Source: Limibacillus sp.
GTDB lineage: Bacteria > Pseudomonadota > Alphaproteobacteria > Kiloniellales > CECT-8803
Direction of reading: 5' to 3'
DNA length: 36,899 bases
Assembly (NCBI GenBank): GCA_037379885.1
Contig: JARRJC010000009.1
Coordinates: forward strand, 52,725 to 89,623
Under the pieces are notes generated by a model that made no database searches, was not told the DNA's origin, and saw only the letters and a list, made by a program, of their open reading frames with translations. The position numbers and the translations under genes are program-made. Shown in pieces: positions 1-8,339 of the stretch. How positions within the stretch are numbered: the stretch's first letter is position 1; every line of letters starts with the position of its first letter.

Positions 1-2
1 AT

Positions 3-1745
3 GATCTCTATCCGGGCCGCGATTCCGATCTGCTCAAGAGCGATCTCGCCAAGGCGGAAACCGACGCCAAGGCCTTGCGCGCGGATTACGACGGCCGTCT
101 GGCCGGGCTGACCGGCGCGCAGCTGGCCGAAGCCATCGGCCGCTTTGAAGAGGTTGAGGAGTTGCTCGGGCGTCTGATGAGCTACGCCCAGCTGCTCTAC
201 AACACCGACCTTTCGAATGCGGAGACCGGGCGCTTCTACCAATTCGTTCAGGAGAAGGTGACGAAGGTCTCCAGCCAGCTGATCTTCTTCACGCTGGAGA
301 TCAACGAGATTCCCGAGGCCGACCTCAAAAAGAAATTGGAGGACAAGGATCTGGCGCGCTACGCGCCCTGGCTGCGCGACCGCCGCGCCTTCCGCCCCTA
401 TCAGCTTTCCGAGGATCTCGAGCGGCTGCTGCACGAGAAGGACGTATCGGGCCGGGCCGCCTGGACCCGCCTTTTCGACGAGACCATGGCCGCGCTGCGC
501 TTCCCGCTCGACGGCAAGATGGTCACCGAATCCCAGATCCTGAACAAACTGAGCGACAAGGACGAGGCCACCCGCAAGAAGGCCGCGAAGTCGCTTTCCT
601 CCGTGCTGCGCGAAAACCTGCGCCTCTTCGCGCAGGTCACCAACACGCTGGCCAAGGACAAGTCCATCGAAGACGGATGGCGCGGGCATGAACGCCCGGT
701 CTCTTCGCGCAACCTCGCCAACATGGTGGAGGACGAGGTGGTGGACGCGCTGGCCGGGGCGGTGACGGACGCCTTTCCGCGCCTCTCGCACCGCTACTTC
801 CGCCTGAAGGCCAAGTGGTTCGGTAAGGAAAAGCTCGACTACTGGGACCGCAACGCGCCACTGCCCCAGGACATCGACCGCAAGATCCCCTGGAGCGAGG
901 CGGAGAGCCGGGTGCTGGAGGCCTACCGCAGCTTCTCCCCCGATCTGGCGGAGATCGGCAAGCGTTTCTTCGCCGAGCGCTGGATCGACGCCGGGGTGAA
1001 ACCGGGCAAGTCGTCAGGCGCCTTTTCTCACCCCACGGTCCCCTCGGCCCATCCCTACATCCTGATGAACTATCAGGGGCGCGTGCGCGATGTCATGACC
1101 CTGGCCCACGAGTTGGGCCACGGCGTGCATCAGGTGCTGTCCGCGCGGCAGGGTTACCTGATGGCGGACACGCCCCTGACCCTGGCGGAGACGGCGTCGG
1201 TCTTTGGGGAGATGCTGACCTTCCAGTCCTTGCTGCGCGAAGAGAAGGATCCGGAGCGCCGCAAGGTGATGCTGGCGGGCAAGGTCGAGGACATGCTGAA
1301 CACCGTGGTGCGCCAGATCGCCTTCCACAATTTCGAGACCCGGCTCCACGCAGAGCGGCGCGAGGGCGAACTGCTCCCTGAGCAGATCTGCGACCTCTGG
1401 ATGGAGACCCAGAATGAATCCTTTGGCGAGGCGATCCGCCTGGACGAGGATTACCGGGTCTTCTGGTGCTATATCCCGCACTTCATCCACGTGCCCTTCT
1501 ATGTCTACGCCTATGCCTTCGGCGACTGTCTGGTGAACTCGCTCTATGCGGTTTACGAGGAGGCCGAAGAGGGCTTCGCGGAGAAGTACCTGGAGATGCT
1601 GAAGGCGGGCGGCAGCAAGCGTCACAAGGAACTGCTGGCGCCTTTCGGACTCGATGCGTCGGATCCCGCATTCTGGAACAAGGGCCTCGGGGTCATCGAG
1701 GGCATGATCGACGAGCTGGAGCGCCTGGACGCGGAGAGCGCCTAG
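3..1745 (+). CDS. pepF: M3 family oligoendopeptidase F, 5'-truncated by the window edge
   Basis: Zinc metallopeptidase of family M3B that degrades short peptides in the cytoplasm. The reading frame is open from the first bases of the window and the translation there already resembles the family N-terminal region, so the true start lies upstream. The zinc-binding motif HELGH is encoded at 1107-1121, followed about 25 residues later by a Glu-rich LAETASVFGE segment that supplies the third ligand. About 580 residues are visible, close to the roughly 600 usual for the clade, so little is missing. It ends ESA-stop, followed by a short intergenic region with a 21-bp tandem repeat and then a same-strand transporter gene. 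Family assignment is secure; the peptide substrates are unknown. Confidence 0.93.
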   Translation, partial: DLYPGRDSDLLKSDLAKAETDAKALRADYDGRLAGLTGAQLAEAIGRFEEVEELLGRLMSYAQLLYNTDLSNAETGRFYQFVQEKVTKVSSQLIFFTLEINEIPEADLKKKLEDKDLARYAPWLRDRRAFRPYQLSEDLERLLHEKDVSGRAAWTRLFDETMAALRFPLDGKMVTESQILNKLSDKDEATRKKAAKSLSSVLRENLRLFAQVTNTLAKDKSIEDGWRGHERPVSSRNLANMVEDEVVDALAGAVTDAFPRLSHRYFRLKAKWFGKEKLDYWDRNAPLPQDIDRKIPWSEAESRVLEAYRSFSPDLAEIGKRFFAERWIDAGVKPGKSSGAFSHPTVPSAHPYILMNYQGRVRDVMTLAHELGHGVHQVLSARQGYLMADTPLTLAETASVFGEMLTFQSLLREEKDPERRKVMLAGKVEDMLNTVVRQIAFHNFETRLHAERREGELLPEQICDLWMETQNESFGEAIRLDEDYRVFWCYIPHFIHVPFYVYAYAFGDCLVNSLYAVYEEAEEGFAEKYLEMLKAGGSKRHKELLAPFGLDASDPAFWNKGLGVIEGMIDELERLDAESA

Positions 1746-1750
1746 CGCGC

Positions 1751-1813
1751 TGCGATCTTCGCGGGACGCCCTACGATCTTCGCGGGACGCCCTGCGACCT
1801 TCGCGGAACGCAA
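1751..1813. repeat. Three tandem copies of a 21-bp unit
   Basis: Copies lie at 1751-1771, 1772-1792 and 1793-1813. The first two differ at one base, the third at about four. The unit core reads GATCTTCGCGGGACGCC. It sits just after the pepF stop codon and before the first EamA gene. No inverted symmetry or T-run is present, so it does not look like a terminator. Function unknown. Confidence 0.85.
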
Positions 1814-1874
1814 GGCACCCTTGCGCCCGCCCTGCTGGCAATGACCGGCGCGCGGCTTTAATCTGACCGCCGGC

Positions 1875-2816
1875 ATGGCACGAGAACCTTCCCCCCTATC
1901 GGCGCGCTTCGATGCGCTGACCGGGCCCGTCCAGGGCGCGCTGATGATGACGCTGGGCTGCCTCGGCTTCTCGGCCATGAACATCCTGATCCGCTACGCC
2001 TCGGCGGAGCTGGACCCCTTTCAGATCGCCTTCTTCCGCAACCTCTTCGCTTTGGTGCTGATGCTGCCTTGGCTGGCGGAGCATTGGCCGGAGGCCCTGT
2101 CGACCAAGCGCTTCAAGCTCCACTTCTGGCGCGCGGCGGTCGGGCTCACCGCCATGCTGCTCTGGTTCTATTCCGTTGCGGTGCTGCCGCTGTCGGAGGC
2201 GGTGGCCCTGAACTTCACCGTGCCGCTCTTCGCAACCGCCGGGGCCGCGCTGGTGCTGGGCGAGGTCGTGCGCGCCCGGCGCTGGACCGCGACCGTAATC
2301 GGCTTTCTGGGCGTCCTCATCATCATCCGGCCCGGCTTTTCCGAGGTAACCTGGATCATGGCGCTGCCGGTCGTGGCCGCCGCCTTCATGGCTGCTTCCG
2401 TGCTGCTGGTGAAGACGCTCTCGGCGACCGAGGCGCCGGTCACCATCGTGCTCTACATGAACCTGCTGCTGACGCCGCTGTCGCTGATCCCCGCGCTCTT
2501 CGTCTGGCAGTGGCCGTCGGTCGAAGTCTGGTTGGCGGTGATCGCCACCGGGTTCATCGCGACCGGCGCCCAGATCATGGTGACCCGCGCCTACAAGGTG
2601 GCGGACGCCTCGGTCGTGCTGCCCTTCGACTACACGCGCCTGCCCTTCATCGCGGTCATGGCCTGGCTGGTCTTCGGCCAGACGACGGACCTCTGGACCT
2701 GGATCGGCGCCGGCGTCATCGCCGCCTCCAGCATCTACATCGCGCATCGTGAATCCCGGATCGCGCGCGAGCGCGTGACGCAACGCGCGGCCTCCGCCGC
2801 GCCCCAAGGCCGCTGA
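1875..2816 (+). CDS. DMT superfamily transporter, EamA family (first of a tandem pair)
   Basis: Inner-membrane permease of the drug/metabolite transporter superfamily, with 313 residues and about ten hydrophobic segments arranged as two EamA repeats. The first repeat begins near residue 20 (GALMMTLGCLGFSAMN) and contains the family-typical short helix ending DPFQIAFFRNLFA. The second begins near 160 with VVAAAFMAASVLLVKTL. The C-terminus is charged and cytoplasmic (RESRIARERV). The ATG is the first in frame after the 21-bp repeats, though no strong ribosome binding site precedes it. Its paralogue starts 12 bases after the stop, so the two are probably cotranscribed. Members export amino acids, metabolites or drugs; the sequence does not reveal this one's substrate. 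Confidence 0.9.
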   Translation: MAREPSPLSARFDALTGPVQGALMMTLGCLGFSAMNILIRYASAELDPFQIAFFRNLFALVLMLPWLAEHWPEALSTKRFKLHFWRAAVGLTAMLLWFYSVAVLPLSEAVALNFTVPLFATAGAALVLGEVVRARRWTATVIGFLGVLIIIRPGFSEVTWIMALPVVAAAFMAASVLLVKTLSATEAPVTIVLYMNLLLTPLSLIPALFVWQWPSVEVWLAVIATGFIATGAQIMVTRAYKVADASVVLPFDYTRLPFIAVMAWLVFGQTTDLWTWIGAGVIAASSIYIAHRESRIARERVTQRAASAAPQGR

Positions 2817-2828
2817 GCCGCGGCGCCG

Positions 2829-3776
2829 ATGGATTTCCCGCTCGACCATCGTCCCTTCACCTTGCCGGCCCGCCGGCGCTGGCGGCGCCTTTCGCCCAAC
2901 GCGCAGGGCGCATGCTGGATGATCCTGGCCGGGACGGGCTTTACCTTGAACGGGCTTCTGGTGAAGACGCTCTCGGCGGGCGGGATGGATCCCTTCCAGA
3001 CCTCCCTGGCGCGGGTCTTTTTCGCACTGGTGGCTCTGGCGCCCTTCATCTGGCGGGTTGGGCCGGCGGCCTTCAAGACCAACCACCCGGTGATCCACCT
3101 GCTGCGCGGCTTCGTTGGCGGCGCGGCCATGCTGTTCGGCTTCTATGGCTTGGCGCACCTTCCGCTCGCCACCGTGACGGCGCTGGGTTTCACCCAACCG
3201 CTCTTCACCATCATCCTGGCGGTGCTGATCCTGAGCGAGCCGGTGCGCTGGCGCCGCTGGGCGGCGACGGCGGTCGGTTTTCTGGGCGTCCTGGTGATGC
3301 TGCGGCCCGGTTCCGGGAGCTTCGAGCCGGTCTTGCTGGCGCCGCTCGCCATGGCCTTCTGCATCGCGGTCGCCGTGGTGCTGGTCAAGCGCCTTCCGGC
3401 CAGTGAGAGCCAGACGGCGATGCTGGTCTACTTCTGCGTCGCCTCCTTCCTGCTGGCCCTCGTCCCGGCGATCCTGCACTGGCGCGACCCGACGCCCCTG
3501 GAGTGGCTGCTGCTCGCGGGCGTGGGTGTCCTTGGCATGATTTCCCAGGCCTGCATCCTGCGCGCCTACCGCGCGGGGGAGGCGACCTTCGTGGCCCCCT
3601 TCGACTATTCCAAGCTGCTGCTGGCAACCATCGTGGGCTACCTTTTCTTCGCCGAGGTGCCCGATGTCTGGACCTGGGGCGGGGCGGCCATCATCATCGC
3701 CAGCACCTACTACATCGTCTGGCGGGAGCGGGTCCGGAAGACCGAACGCAGGCGCCCTGGCGTCCGCCCCTTGTAG
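2829..3776 (+). CDS. DMT superfamily transporter, EamA family (second of a tandem pair)
   Basis: A 315-residue paralogue of the preceding gene with the same ten-helix, two-repeat plan. It shares local signatures with its neighbour: a VKTLSA segment, DPFQ followed by an Arg-Phe helix, GFLGVL ahead of an RPG turn, and a PFDY motif in the second half. About 30 N-terminal residues rich in Arg and Pro precede the first helix and should be cytoplasmic. It probably arose by tandem duplication. Both copies are intact, so they may work separately or as a heterodimer, as some paired small transporters do; that is conjecture. Substrate unknown. Confidence 0.9.
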   Translation: MDFPLDHRPFTLPARRRWRRLSPNAQGACWMILAGTGFTLNGLLVKTLSAGGMDPFQTSLARVFFALVALAPFIWRVGPAAFKTNHPVIHLLRGFVGGAAMLFGFYGLAHLPLATVTALGFTQPLFTIILAVLILSEPVRWRRWAATAVGFLGVLVMLRPGSGSFEPVLLAPLAMAFCIAVAVVLVKRLPASESQTAMLVYFCVASFLLALVPAILHWRDPTPLEWLLLAGVGVLGMISQACILRAYRAGEATFVAPFDYSKLLLATIVGYLFFAEVPDVWTWGGAAIIIASTYYIVWRERVRKTERRRPGVRPL

Positions 3777-3811
3777 TGGCGCGCGGTTCAACGGTTGGAT
3801 AGGTCCTGACC

Positions 3812-4603
3812 ATGTTCGAAGCCCTCCAGCAATGGCCGGTTCTTGTGACCGGATCGCTCGGCAGCCTCGCCGCGGGCCTCTGCACGGGACTGGGCGCCCT
3901 GCCGATACTTTTCGGCCTCGGCCACAAGGTGAAGGGCCAGGCGATGCTGCTCGCGGTGGCGGCGGGCATCATGCTGGGGGCCACGGTCTTCTCGCTGATC
4001 CTGCCGGCCATGGAGCGGGTCGAGATCGACCAGGGCGCCGTCACCGCCGCGCTGGTGGTGGGCGCCGGGGTCCTGATCGGCGCGCTGGTGATCTGGCAGA
4101 TCCACAACCTCGTGCCGCACCAGCATTTCGAGAAGGGCAAGGAGGGCGCGCTCGGCTACTCGCTGGGCCGCAACTGGCTCTTCATCATCGCGATCACGCT
4201 GCACAACTTCCCAGAGGGACTTAGCGTCGGCGTCGGTTTCGGAACCGACGATGTCTCCAACGGCCTGTCGATCATGATCGGCATCGGCCTACAGAACATG
4301 CCGGAGGGTCTGGCGGTGGCCGCCGCCCTGGTCTCGGAGGGTTTCACGCGACGCTACGCCTTCCTGGTCGCGCTGCTGACCGGCCTGGTGGAGCCGGTCG
4401 GCGGCATCATCGGCGCAGCGGCGGTTAGTTTTGGAGATGCCGTGCTGCCCTGGGCGCTGGCGAGTTCGGCGGGCGCCATGCTCTACGTGATCTCCGGCGA
4501 GGTGATCCCCGAAACTCACCGGGAGGGGCGGGAAAGCCGGGCCACCCTGGCGCTGGTCGCGGGCTTCGTCGTGATGATGTTCCTGGACGTCACGCTGGGC
4601 TGA
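3812..4603 (+). CDS. ZIP family divalent metal transporter
   Basis: Inner-membrane metal permease of the ZIP family, 263 residues with about eight hydrophobic segments. The two metal-site motifs are clear: HNFPEG at residues 131-136 in helix IV and QNMPEG at 161-166 in helix V. A His-bearing cytoplasmic loop (VPHQHFEKGKEG, from about residue 101) precedes helix IV, as in other ZIP proteins. Such proteins usually import zinc, sometimes iron, manganese or cobalt. The second motif has Gln where the first has His, which is seen in GufA-type members. No Zur or Fur box was recognised upstream. Its stop lies 10 bases from the end of the convergent DUF3429 gene. Confidence 0.92.
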   Translation: MFEALQQWPVLVTGSLGSLAAGLCTGLGALPILFGLGHKVKGQAMLLAVAAGIMLGATVFSLILPAMERVEIDQGAVTAALVVGAGVLIGALVIWQIHNLVPHQHFEKGKEGALGYSLGRNWLFIIAITLHNFPEGLSVGVGFGTDDVSNGLSIMIGIGLQNMPEGLAVAAALVSEGFTRRYAFLVALLTGLVEPVGGIIGAAAVSFGDAVLPWALASSAGAMLYVISGEVIPETHREGRESRATLALVAGFVVMMFLDVTLG

Positions 4604-4613
4604 GCGCTCGCCT

Positions 4614-5078
4614 TTAGATCCCGAAGGCGAAGGCGGCGAGGGCTGCCAGCGAGGCGAGCGCACCCAGCGTCAGCGGCAGGCGAAGGCTCATGTACCATGC
4701 GGGTACGAGACCGGCCTCCGCGCCGCGCTTTTCCACGATATAGGTGATGAGGAAGCCGGCCATCAGCGTCAGCACCGCAACCTGGGGCACCATCAGCAGC
4801 GCCAGCCAGGCGATGAGGCAGGGCAGGACGGAAAGCCAGGCCCGCTGCGGGGTCATTCCCGTCTTCGCGCCTTGCGTTCCGTATCCGGCCAGCGCCAGTC
4901 CCCAGTGGGCCGCGCCCAGGAAGCTGAGGATCACGGCGGCGTAGGCGACGCCCGCCTGGGCCGCCTGGAAGCGTTCCGGGTCGGGCAGCAGATAGGCGCC
5001 GAGCGGAGCGGCGGCGAAGGGGATGAGACCGGCGAAGCCGATCTGGCGGGCGGGCAGGGGGACTTCGTTCAAAGACAT
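4614..5078 (-). CDS. DUF3429 family membrane protein
   Basis: Small integral membrane protein of 154 residues with about five hydrophobic helices. It carries the features I associate with DUF3429: an N-terminal GFAGLIPF helix, the FLGAAHWG segment near residues 53-60, a WLSVLPCLIAWLAL helix and the WYMSLRLPLT motif near 128. The role of the family is not established; it is widespread in proteobacteria, often beside oxygenase or respiratory genes. A convergent ZIP transporter gene ends 10 bases away, and a DUF1232 gene lies 75 bases upstream on the same strand. A 7-bp inverted repeat (4608-4614 with 4624-4630) spans the convergent junction, without a T-run. Confidence 0.85.
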   Translation of the reverse strand: MSLNEVPLPARQIGFAGLIPFAAAPLGAYLLPDPERFQAAQAGVAYAAVILSFLGAAHWGLALAGYGTQGAKTGMTPQRAWLSVLPCLIAWLALLMVPQVAVLTLMAGFLITYIVEKRGAEAGLVPAWYMSLRLPLTLGALASLAALAAFAFGI

Positions 5079-5153
5079 GATGGGCGGCTCGTCTGTTCAG
5101 GTTGGCGTCTGAGGAGGAGATAGCGCCCGGGGAGCCGCGCGGCCAGAGCGGCG

Positions 5154-5531
5154 TTACCCCTCGATCACGTCATCGCCGCTGATACGCCGCAGGGTCTCGC
5201 GGGCCTTGGCGAAGTGTGTCGGGGTCACGTGTCCGCTGATGGTTTTCCAGGCGGCGTAGAAGACCGCGGCATCGTCGCCGAAGCCGAGCCCGGCGATGAT
5301 GTCGGGCACCATGTCGGTGGGCAGGACGAAGTAGGCGAGCGCGCCCATGATGATGGCCTTCACCTGGAAGGGCGTCTTGGGGTCCACGGCGCAGTAATAG
5401 GAGGCCACGGCGTCCTCGATGAAGGGCACCCGGCCGATGAACTTCCGGACCTTGGGCCAGAAGCCCTGCTCGACCCGTTCGGCATCGCGCTCGTAGCGCT
5501 CCAGCTTTTTATCCTCTTCCTGATCGGTCAT
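5154..5531 (-). CDS. YkvA family (DUF1232) protein
   Basis: A 125-residue protein with a charged N-terminal half (acidic and basic residues, 1-35) and a DUF1232 core at about 54-95. The diagnostic segment is YFVLPTDMVPDIIAGLGFGDD, where Pro-x-Asp and the Asp-Pro-Asp-like turn are conserved across the family. The core is hydrophobic enough for one membrane-associated hairpin. Function is unknown for the family. It lies between a DUF3429 gene on the same strand and a divergent Rieske oxygenase gene 126 bases away. Confidence 0.85.
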   Translation of the reverse strand: MTDQEEDKKLERYERDAERVEQGFWPKVRKFIGRVPFIEDAVASYYCAVDPKTPFQVKAIIMGALAYFVLPTDMVPDIIAGLGFGDDAAVFYAAWKTISGHVTPTHFAKARETLRRISGDDVIEG

Positions 5532-5573
5532 GGCCTAAAGCATATGGGACCGAGGGCGTCCGGCTTCTAGGGC

Positions 5574-5602
5574 CTGACAAAGTCACGGGGCTCTGATAGA
5601 CA
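5574..5602 (+). promoter_or_regulatory. Possible sigma-70-type promoter for the Rieske oxygenase gene
   Basis: CTGACA at 5574-5579 (5 of 6 to the -35 consensus), a 17-base spacer, then TAGACA at 5597-5602 (3 of 6 to the -10 consensus). A leader of about 50 bases would precede the ATG at 5658. It lies in the divergent region between the DUF1232 and oxygenase genes. The -10 match is weak. Confidence 0.35.
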
Positions 5603-5657
5603 AACCTTCGAACCGTGGCCGGGTTCCGGCCCGCTCAATCCGGGGGACAGGAAAGGC

Positions 5658-6719
5658 ATGCTGCAGGCAGGCGGCGCAAAGCTCCTCAAGGACTTCTGGT
5701 ACCTTGCGCTGGCCGATTCCGGACGCAAGCTGAAGCCGGGCGCCATGACCGCCGCCAAGGTCATGGGCGAACCGCTGGTCTTCTGCCGCCGGGACGACGG
5801 CGAGGTCTTCGTCCTGCGGGATATCTGCCCGCACCGCGGCATCCCGCTTTCCTACGGACGCTTCGACGGACGCGAGGTGCAGTGCAGCTACCACGGCTGG
5901 CGCTTCGACGGGCAGGGGCAGTGCACGCTGATCCCCTCGCTGGTGGAGGAGCAGAAACTGGACCTGACGCGCGTCTGCACCAAGGCTTTCCAGGCCAAGG
6001 AGATCCAAGGCAACGTCTGGGTCCGCTTTTCCGATAGTCCCGAGGACGAGGGGCCGGGCGTCCCGCCGCCGCCGGAGCTGCCCGACGTCGGTGCGGGCGG
6101 GCCGGGTGTGCTGGTATCCCAGACCTTTCCCTGTTCCATGGATCACGCGGCCTTCGGCTTGATGGACCCGACCCACGCAGCCTTCGTCCATACCTCCTGG
6201 TGGTGGAAGCAGGGCGCCACGACGCTGCGCCGCAAGGAGAAGCACTTCGAGCCCGCGCCCTACGGCTGGCGCATGAAGCGTCACACGCTGCCCAGCGAGA
6301 ACCGGGTCTACAAGCTGCTGGGCGAGGGCGTCACCACCGAGATCAGCTACAGCCTGCCGGGCCTGCGCATCGAGCATGTGCGTGGCTCGAAGCATGCCGT
6401 GGTGAACCTGACGGCGATCACGCCGGTCACCGAGACCGAGACGGTGGTCCACAACATGCTCTATTGGACCATGGACTGGCTGAAGCCCTTCAGCCCGGTC
6501 ATCCGCAAGCTGGCGGACATCTTCCTGACCCAGGACCGGGTCGTGGTGGTGCGCCAGCAGGAGGGTTTGGCCTACGATCCCGCGCTGATCCTGGTGGACG
6601 ACGCCGACAAGCAGGCCAAGTGGTTCAACCGCGTGAAGAAAGAATGGATGCGCGCCCGCGAGGAGGGCCGCGCCTTTGAAAACCCGGTCAAGGAGGAGAC
6701 GCTGCGCTGGCGCAGCTGA
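5658..6719 (+). CDS. Rieske [2Fe-2S] non-heme iron oxygenase, large subunit type
   Basis: Oxygenase component of the aromatic ring-hydroxylating dioxygenase family, 353 residues. The Rieske cluster ligands are Cys57-x-His59 and Cys76-x2-His79 (segments CPHRG and CSYHGW). The mononuclear iron site is visible as Asp170-x2-His173-x4-His178 (DPTHAAFVH); a later Asp in TQDRVVVVRQQEG is the likely carboxylate ligand. A good ribosome binding site (GGACAGGAAAGG) precedes the ATG. No ferredoxin or reductase gene is adjacent, so electrons must come from elsewhere. Short members of this family include vanillate O-demethylase, pheophorbide a oxygenase-like and sterol-acting enzymes; the substrate cannot be read from sequence. 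A short-chain dehydrogenase follows 40 bases later. Confidence 0.92.
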   Translation: MLQAGGAKLLKDFWYLALADSGRKLKPGAMTAAKVMGEPLVFCRRDDGEVFVLRDICPHRGIPLSYGRFDGREVQCSYHGWRFDGQGQCTLIPSLVEEQKLDLTRVCTKAFQAKEIQGNVWVRFSDSPEDEGPGVPPPPELPDVGAGGPGVLVSQTFPCSMDHAAFGLMDPTHAAFVHTSWWWKQGATTLRRKEKHFEPAPYGWRMKRHTLPSENRVYKLLGEGVTTEISYSLPGLRIEHVRGSKHAVVNLTAITPVTETETVVHNMLYWTMDWLKPFSPVIRKLADIFLTQDRVVVVRQQEGLAYDPALILVDDADKQAKWFNRVKKEWMRAREEGRAFENPVKEETLRWRS

Positions 6720-6759
6720 CCCCTTTGGCCTTCGTATTTGATAGCGAGGAGACACGACC

Positions 6760-7518
6760 ATGGACGTAAAGGGACTTGCAGCGATCGTGACGGGCGGCGG
6801 CTCGGGTCTGGGGGCGGAGACGGCGCGCCATCTGGCGGCCGCGGGCGCCAAGGTGACCGTTCTGGACCTCAATCAGGAGGCGGTGGACGCCGTCGCCAAG
6901 GAGATCGGCGGCCTGGGCCTCGTCTGCGACGTCTCTTCGGCCGCCGACGCCGAAGCCGCCGTCGCCAAAGCGCGCGAGGCGCATGGCCCCTGCCGGATCG
7001 TGGTGAACTGCGCTGGCATCGCGCCCGCCAAACGCATCGTGGGCCGTGACGGCCCCATGCCGCTGGAAGCCTTCGAGAAGGTCATCCAGGTCAACCTGAT
7101 CGGCAGCTTCAATCTGCTGCGTCTCGGCGCCGCCGACATGCTGGCCGCGGATCCGATCAACGAGGACGGCGAGCGCGGCGTGATCATTTCCACGGCCTCC
7201 ATCGCCGCCGTCGAGGGCCAGTTGGGCCAGGTCGCCTATTCCGCCTCCAAGGCCGGGATCATGGGCATGATGCTGCCCGCGGCGCGCGAGTTCGCGAAGA
7301 ACGGCGTGCGCGTCCTGACCATCGCGCCGGGCCTGATCGGAACGCCGCTGCTCTTGAACATGCCGCAGGAGGTGCAGGACAACCTCGCCAGCCAGGTGCC
7401 CTTCCCGCACCGCTTCGGCCATTCCAGCGAATTCGCAAAGCTGGTGATGCACATCTGCGAGAACACCATGCTGAACGCCGACACCATCCGCCTGGACGGT
7501 GCGATGCGCATGCAGTGA
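6760..7518 (+). CDS. SDR family oxidoreductase, type II 3-hydroxyacyl-CoA dehydrogenase-like
   Basis: Classical short-chain dehydrogenase of 252 residues. The cofactor loop is TGGGSGLG at 11-18; Asp36 ending the second strand (VTVLDLN) points to NAD rather than NADP. The NCAG motif is at 83-86, and the catalytic triad is Ser147, Tyr160 and Lys164 (YSASK). The C-terminus, with FPHRFG followed by a segment ending RLDGAMRM, is characteristic of the 3-hydroxyacyl-CoA dehydrogenase type II/HSD17B10 group, so oxidation of short 3-hydroxyacyl-CoA esters is the likely reaction. A Shine-Dalgarno sequence (AGGAG) lies about 9 bases before the ATG. It follows the oxygenase gene closely and may be cotranscribed. 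Confidence 0.9.
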   Translation: MDVKGLAAIVTGGGSGLGAETARHLAAAGAKVTVLDLNQEAVDAVAKEIGGLGLVCDVSSAADAEAAVAKAREAHGPCRIVVNCAGIAPAKRIVGRDGPMPLEAFEKVIQVNLIGSFNLLRLGAADMLAADPINEDGERGVIISTASIAAVEGQLGQVAYSASKAGIMGMMLPAAREFAKNGVRVLTIAPGLIGTPLLLNMPQEVQDNLASQVPFPHRFGHSSEFAKLVMHICENTMLNADTIRLDGAMRMQ

Positions 7519-7537
7519 CGGCCAGAGCCGGGCGGCC

Positions 7538-8092
7538 CTAAGCGATCTTCACGACCCTGTCGCCCAGCGAGACCCTGCCGTCCTCGACCACGCGGGCGTA
7601 GATGCCGCGCAGCTTCAGTTTCCGGCCTTCGCCGGAATTCACGAAAAGGCAGGCATCGCGCCCGTAGCGTTCGATGAAGGCCGAACAGCCGTTGTGGGGC
7701 ACGGCCGTGATCTCGATGACGGCGCTGCCGATCCGAAGGCGCTGGCCCGGCGGCAGGTTCCCCGGCGTTAAGTCCATGTCGATGAAGAGGTTGTCGCCGG
7801 CGGGCGCCCAGTTGCTGCGTTCCTGGGCGACCAGGGCGATGCAGCGGGCGTTCATGATGCAGATCTGAACGTCCGGGTCCGGACTTCCATCCTCCAGGGA
7901 CTTCCAGCAGCCCTTGGCCCAGTGGTCGCCCTCCAGTCCGCCCGCGCTGGAAATCGCGACGCTCTCGGGCTCCAGGCGCTCGCCTTTCGCGGGGCGGACG
8001 ACGATGCCCTCCAGAACTCCCTCGTCGGAGGGGGAATTGAGGATCTGCGGCAGGCCGGCCTGCAGTTCGGCGAGGTCTAGGTGTCTTGGCAT
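7538..8092 (-). CDS. MOSC domain protein
   Basis: A 184-residue protein built almost entirely of one MOSC (molybdenum cofactor sulfurase C-terminal) domain. MOSC proteins bind molybdenum cofactor or handle sulfur through a conserved Cys, here Cys136 in PHNGCSAFIERYG. Other typical features are GLEGDHW near residue 52, the NLFIDMDL strand near 101 and LPPGQRLRIGSAVIEIT. It stands alone without a sulfurase domain, like YiiM/YuaD-type MOSC proteins, some of which act on N-hydroxylated compounds or carry molybdenum. It is divergent from the cobalamin-binding regulator across 247 bases. The exact reaction is unknown. Confidence 0.9.
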   Translation of the reverse strand: MPRHLDLAELQAGLPQILNSPSDEGVLEGIVVRPAKGERLEPESVAISSAGGLEGDHWAKGCWKSLEDGSPDPDVQICIMNARCIALVAQERSNWAPAGDNLFIDMDLTPGNLPPGQRLRIGSAVIEITAVPHNGCSAFIERYGRDACLFVNSGEGRKLKLRGIYARVVEDGRVSLGDRVVKIA

Positions 8093-8207
8093 GATGATTC
8101 TCTGAGCCTTTTCAGCCGCTTGGTAGAGTTTAAGTTCCAGTTCTAGCGCGCGGTTATCCGCGACGCCAGTCGTTCTTATCCACGCCTATTTCACGCAGAA
8201 TTACCGA

Positions 8208-8222
8208 GTCTGCTTTACAGAC
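8208..8222. promoter_or_regulatory. Perfect inverted repeat in the MOSC / B12-regulator divergent region
   Basis: GTCTG at 8208-8212 and CAGAC at 8218-8222 flank CTTTA, giving a 15-bp dyad. It overlaps a TTTACA hexamer (8214-8219) that sits 19 bases before TATGAT (8239-8244), a possible promoter with a long spacer for the rightward gene. A repressor or activator site is plausible but unproven. Confidence 0.4.
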
Positions 8223-8339
8223 CCATTATTCTTTCGTGTATGATTTCCTTTCAGTCGCGGTGCAAGCAACGAATTCCCGCAAGTTTCCGGTGCTTTGAAA
8301 CCAGGAGACAGTCGTTGCGGCACGGCAGGGAGGGCGCGC

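Noticed and set aside
1896-3791. Long open frame of about 630 codons antisense to both EamA genes
   Set aside because: Same nature: no start signal, composition dictated by the opposite coding strand.
4608-4630. Bidirectional terminator between the ZIP and DUF3429 genes
   Set aside because: A 7-bp stem with a 9-base loop exists, but there is no T-run on either strand; evidence is too weak to list as a terminator.
8291-8325. Cobalamin riboswitch before the B12-binding regulator
   Set aside because: CCAGGAGAC at 8301-8309 matches part of the B12-box, but the following bases do not continue it and no upstream core elements (such as GCCACTG) or switching hairpins were found. The match is too short.
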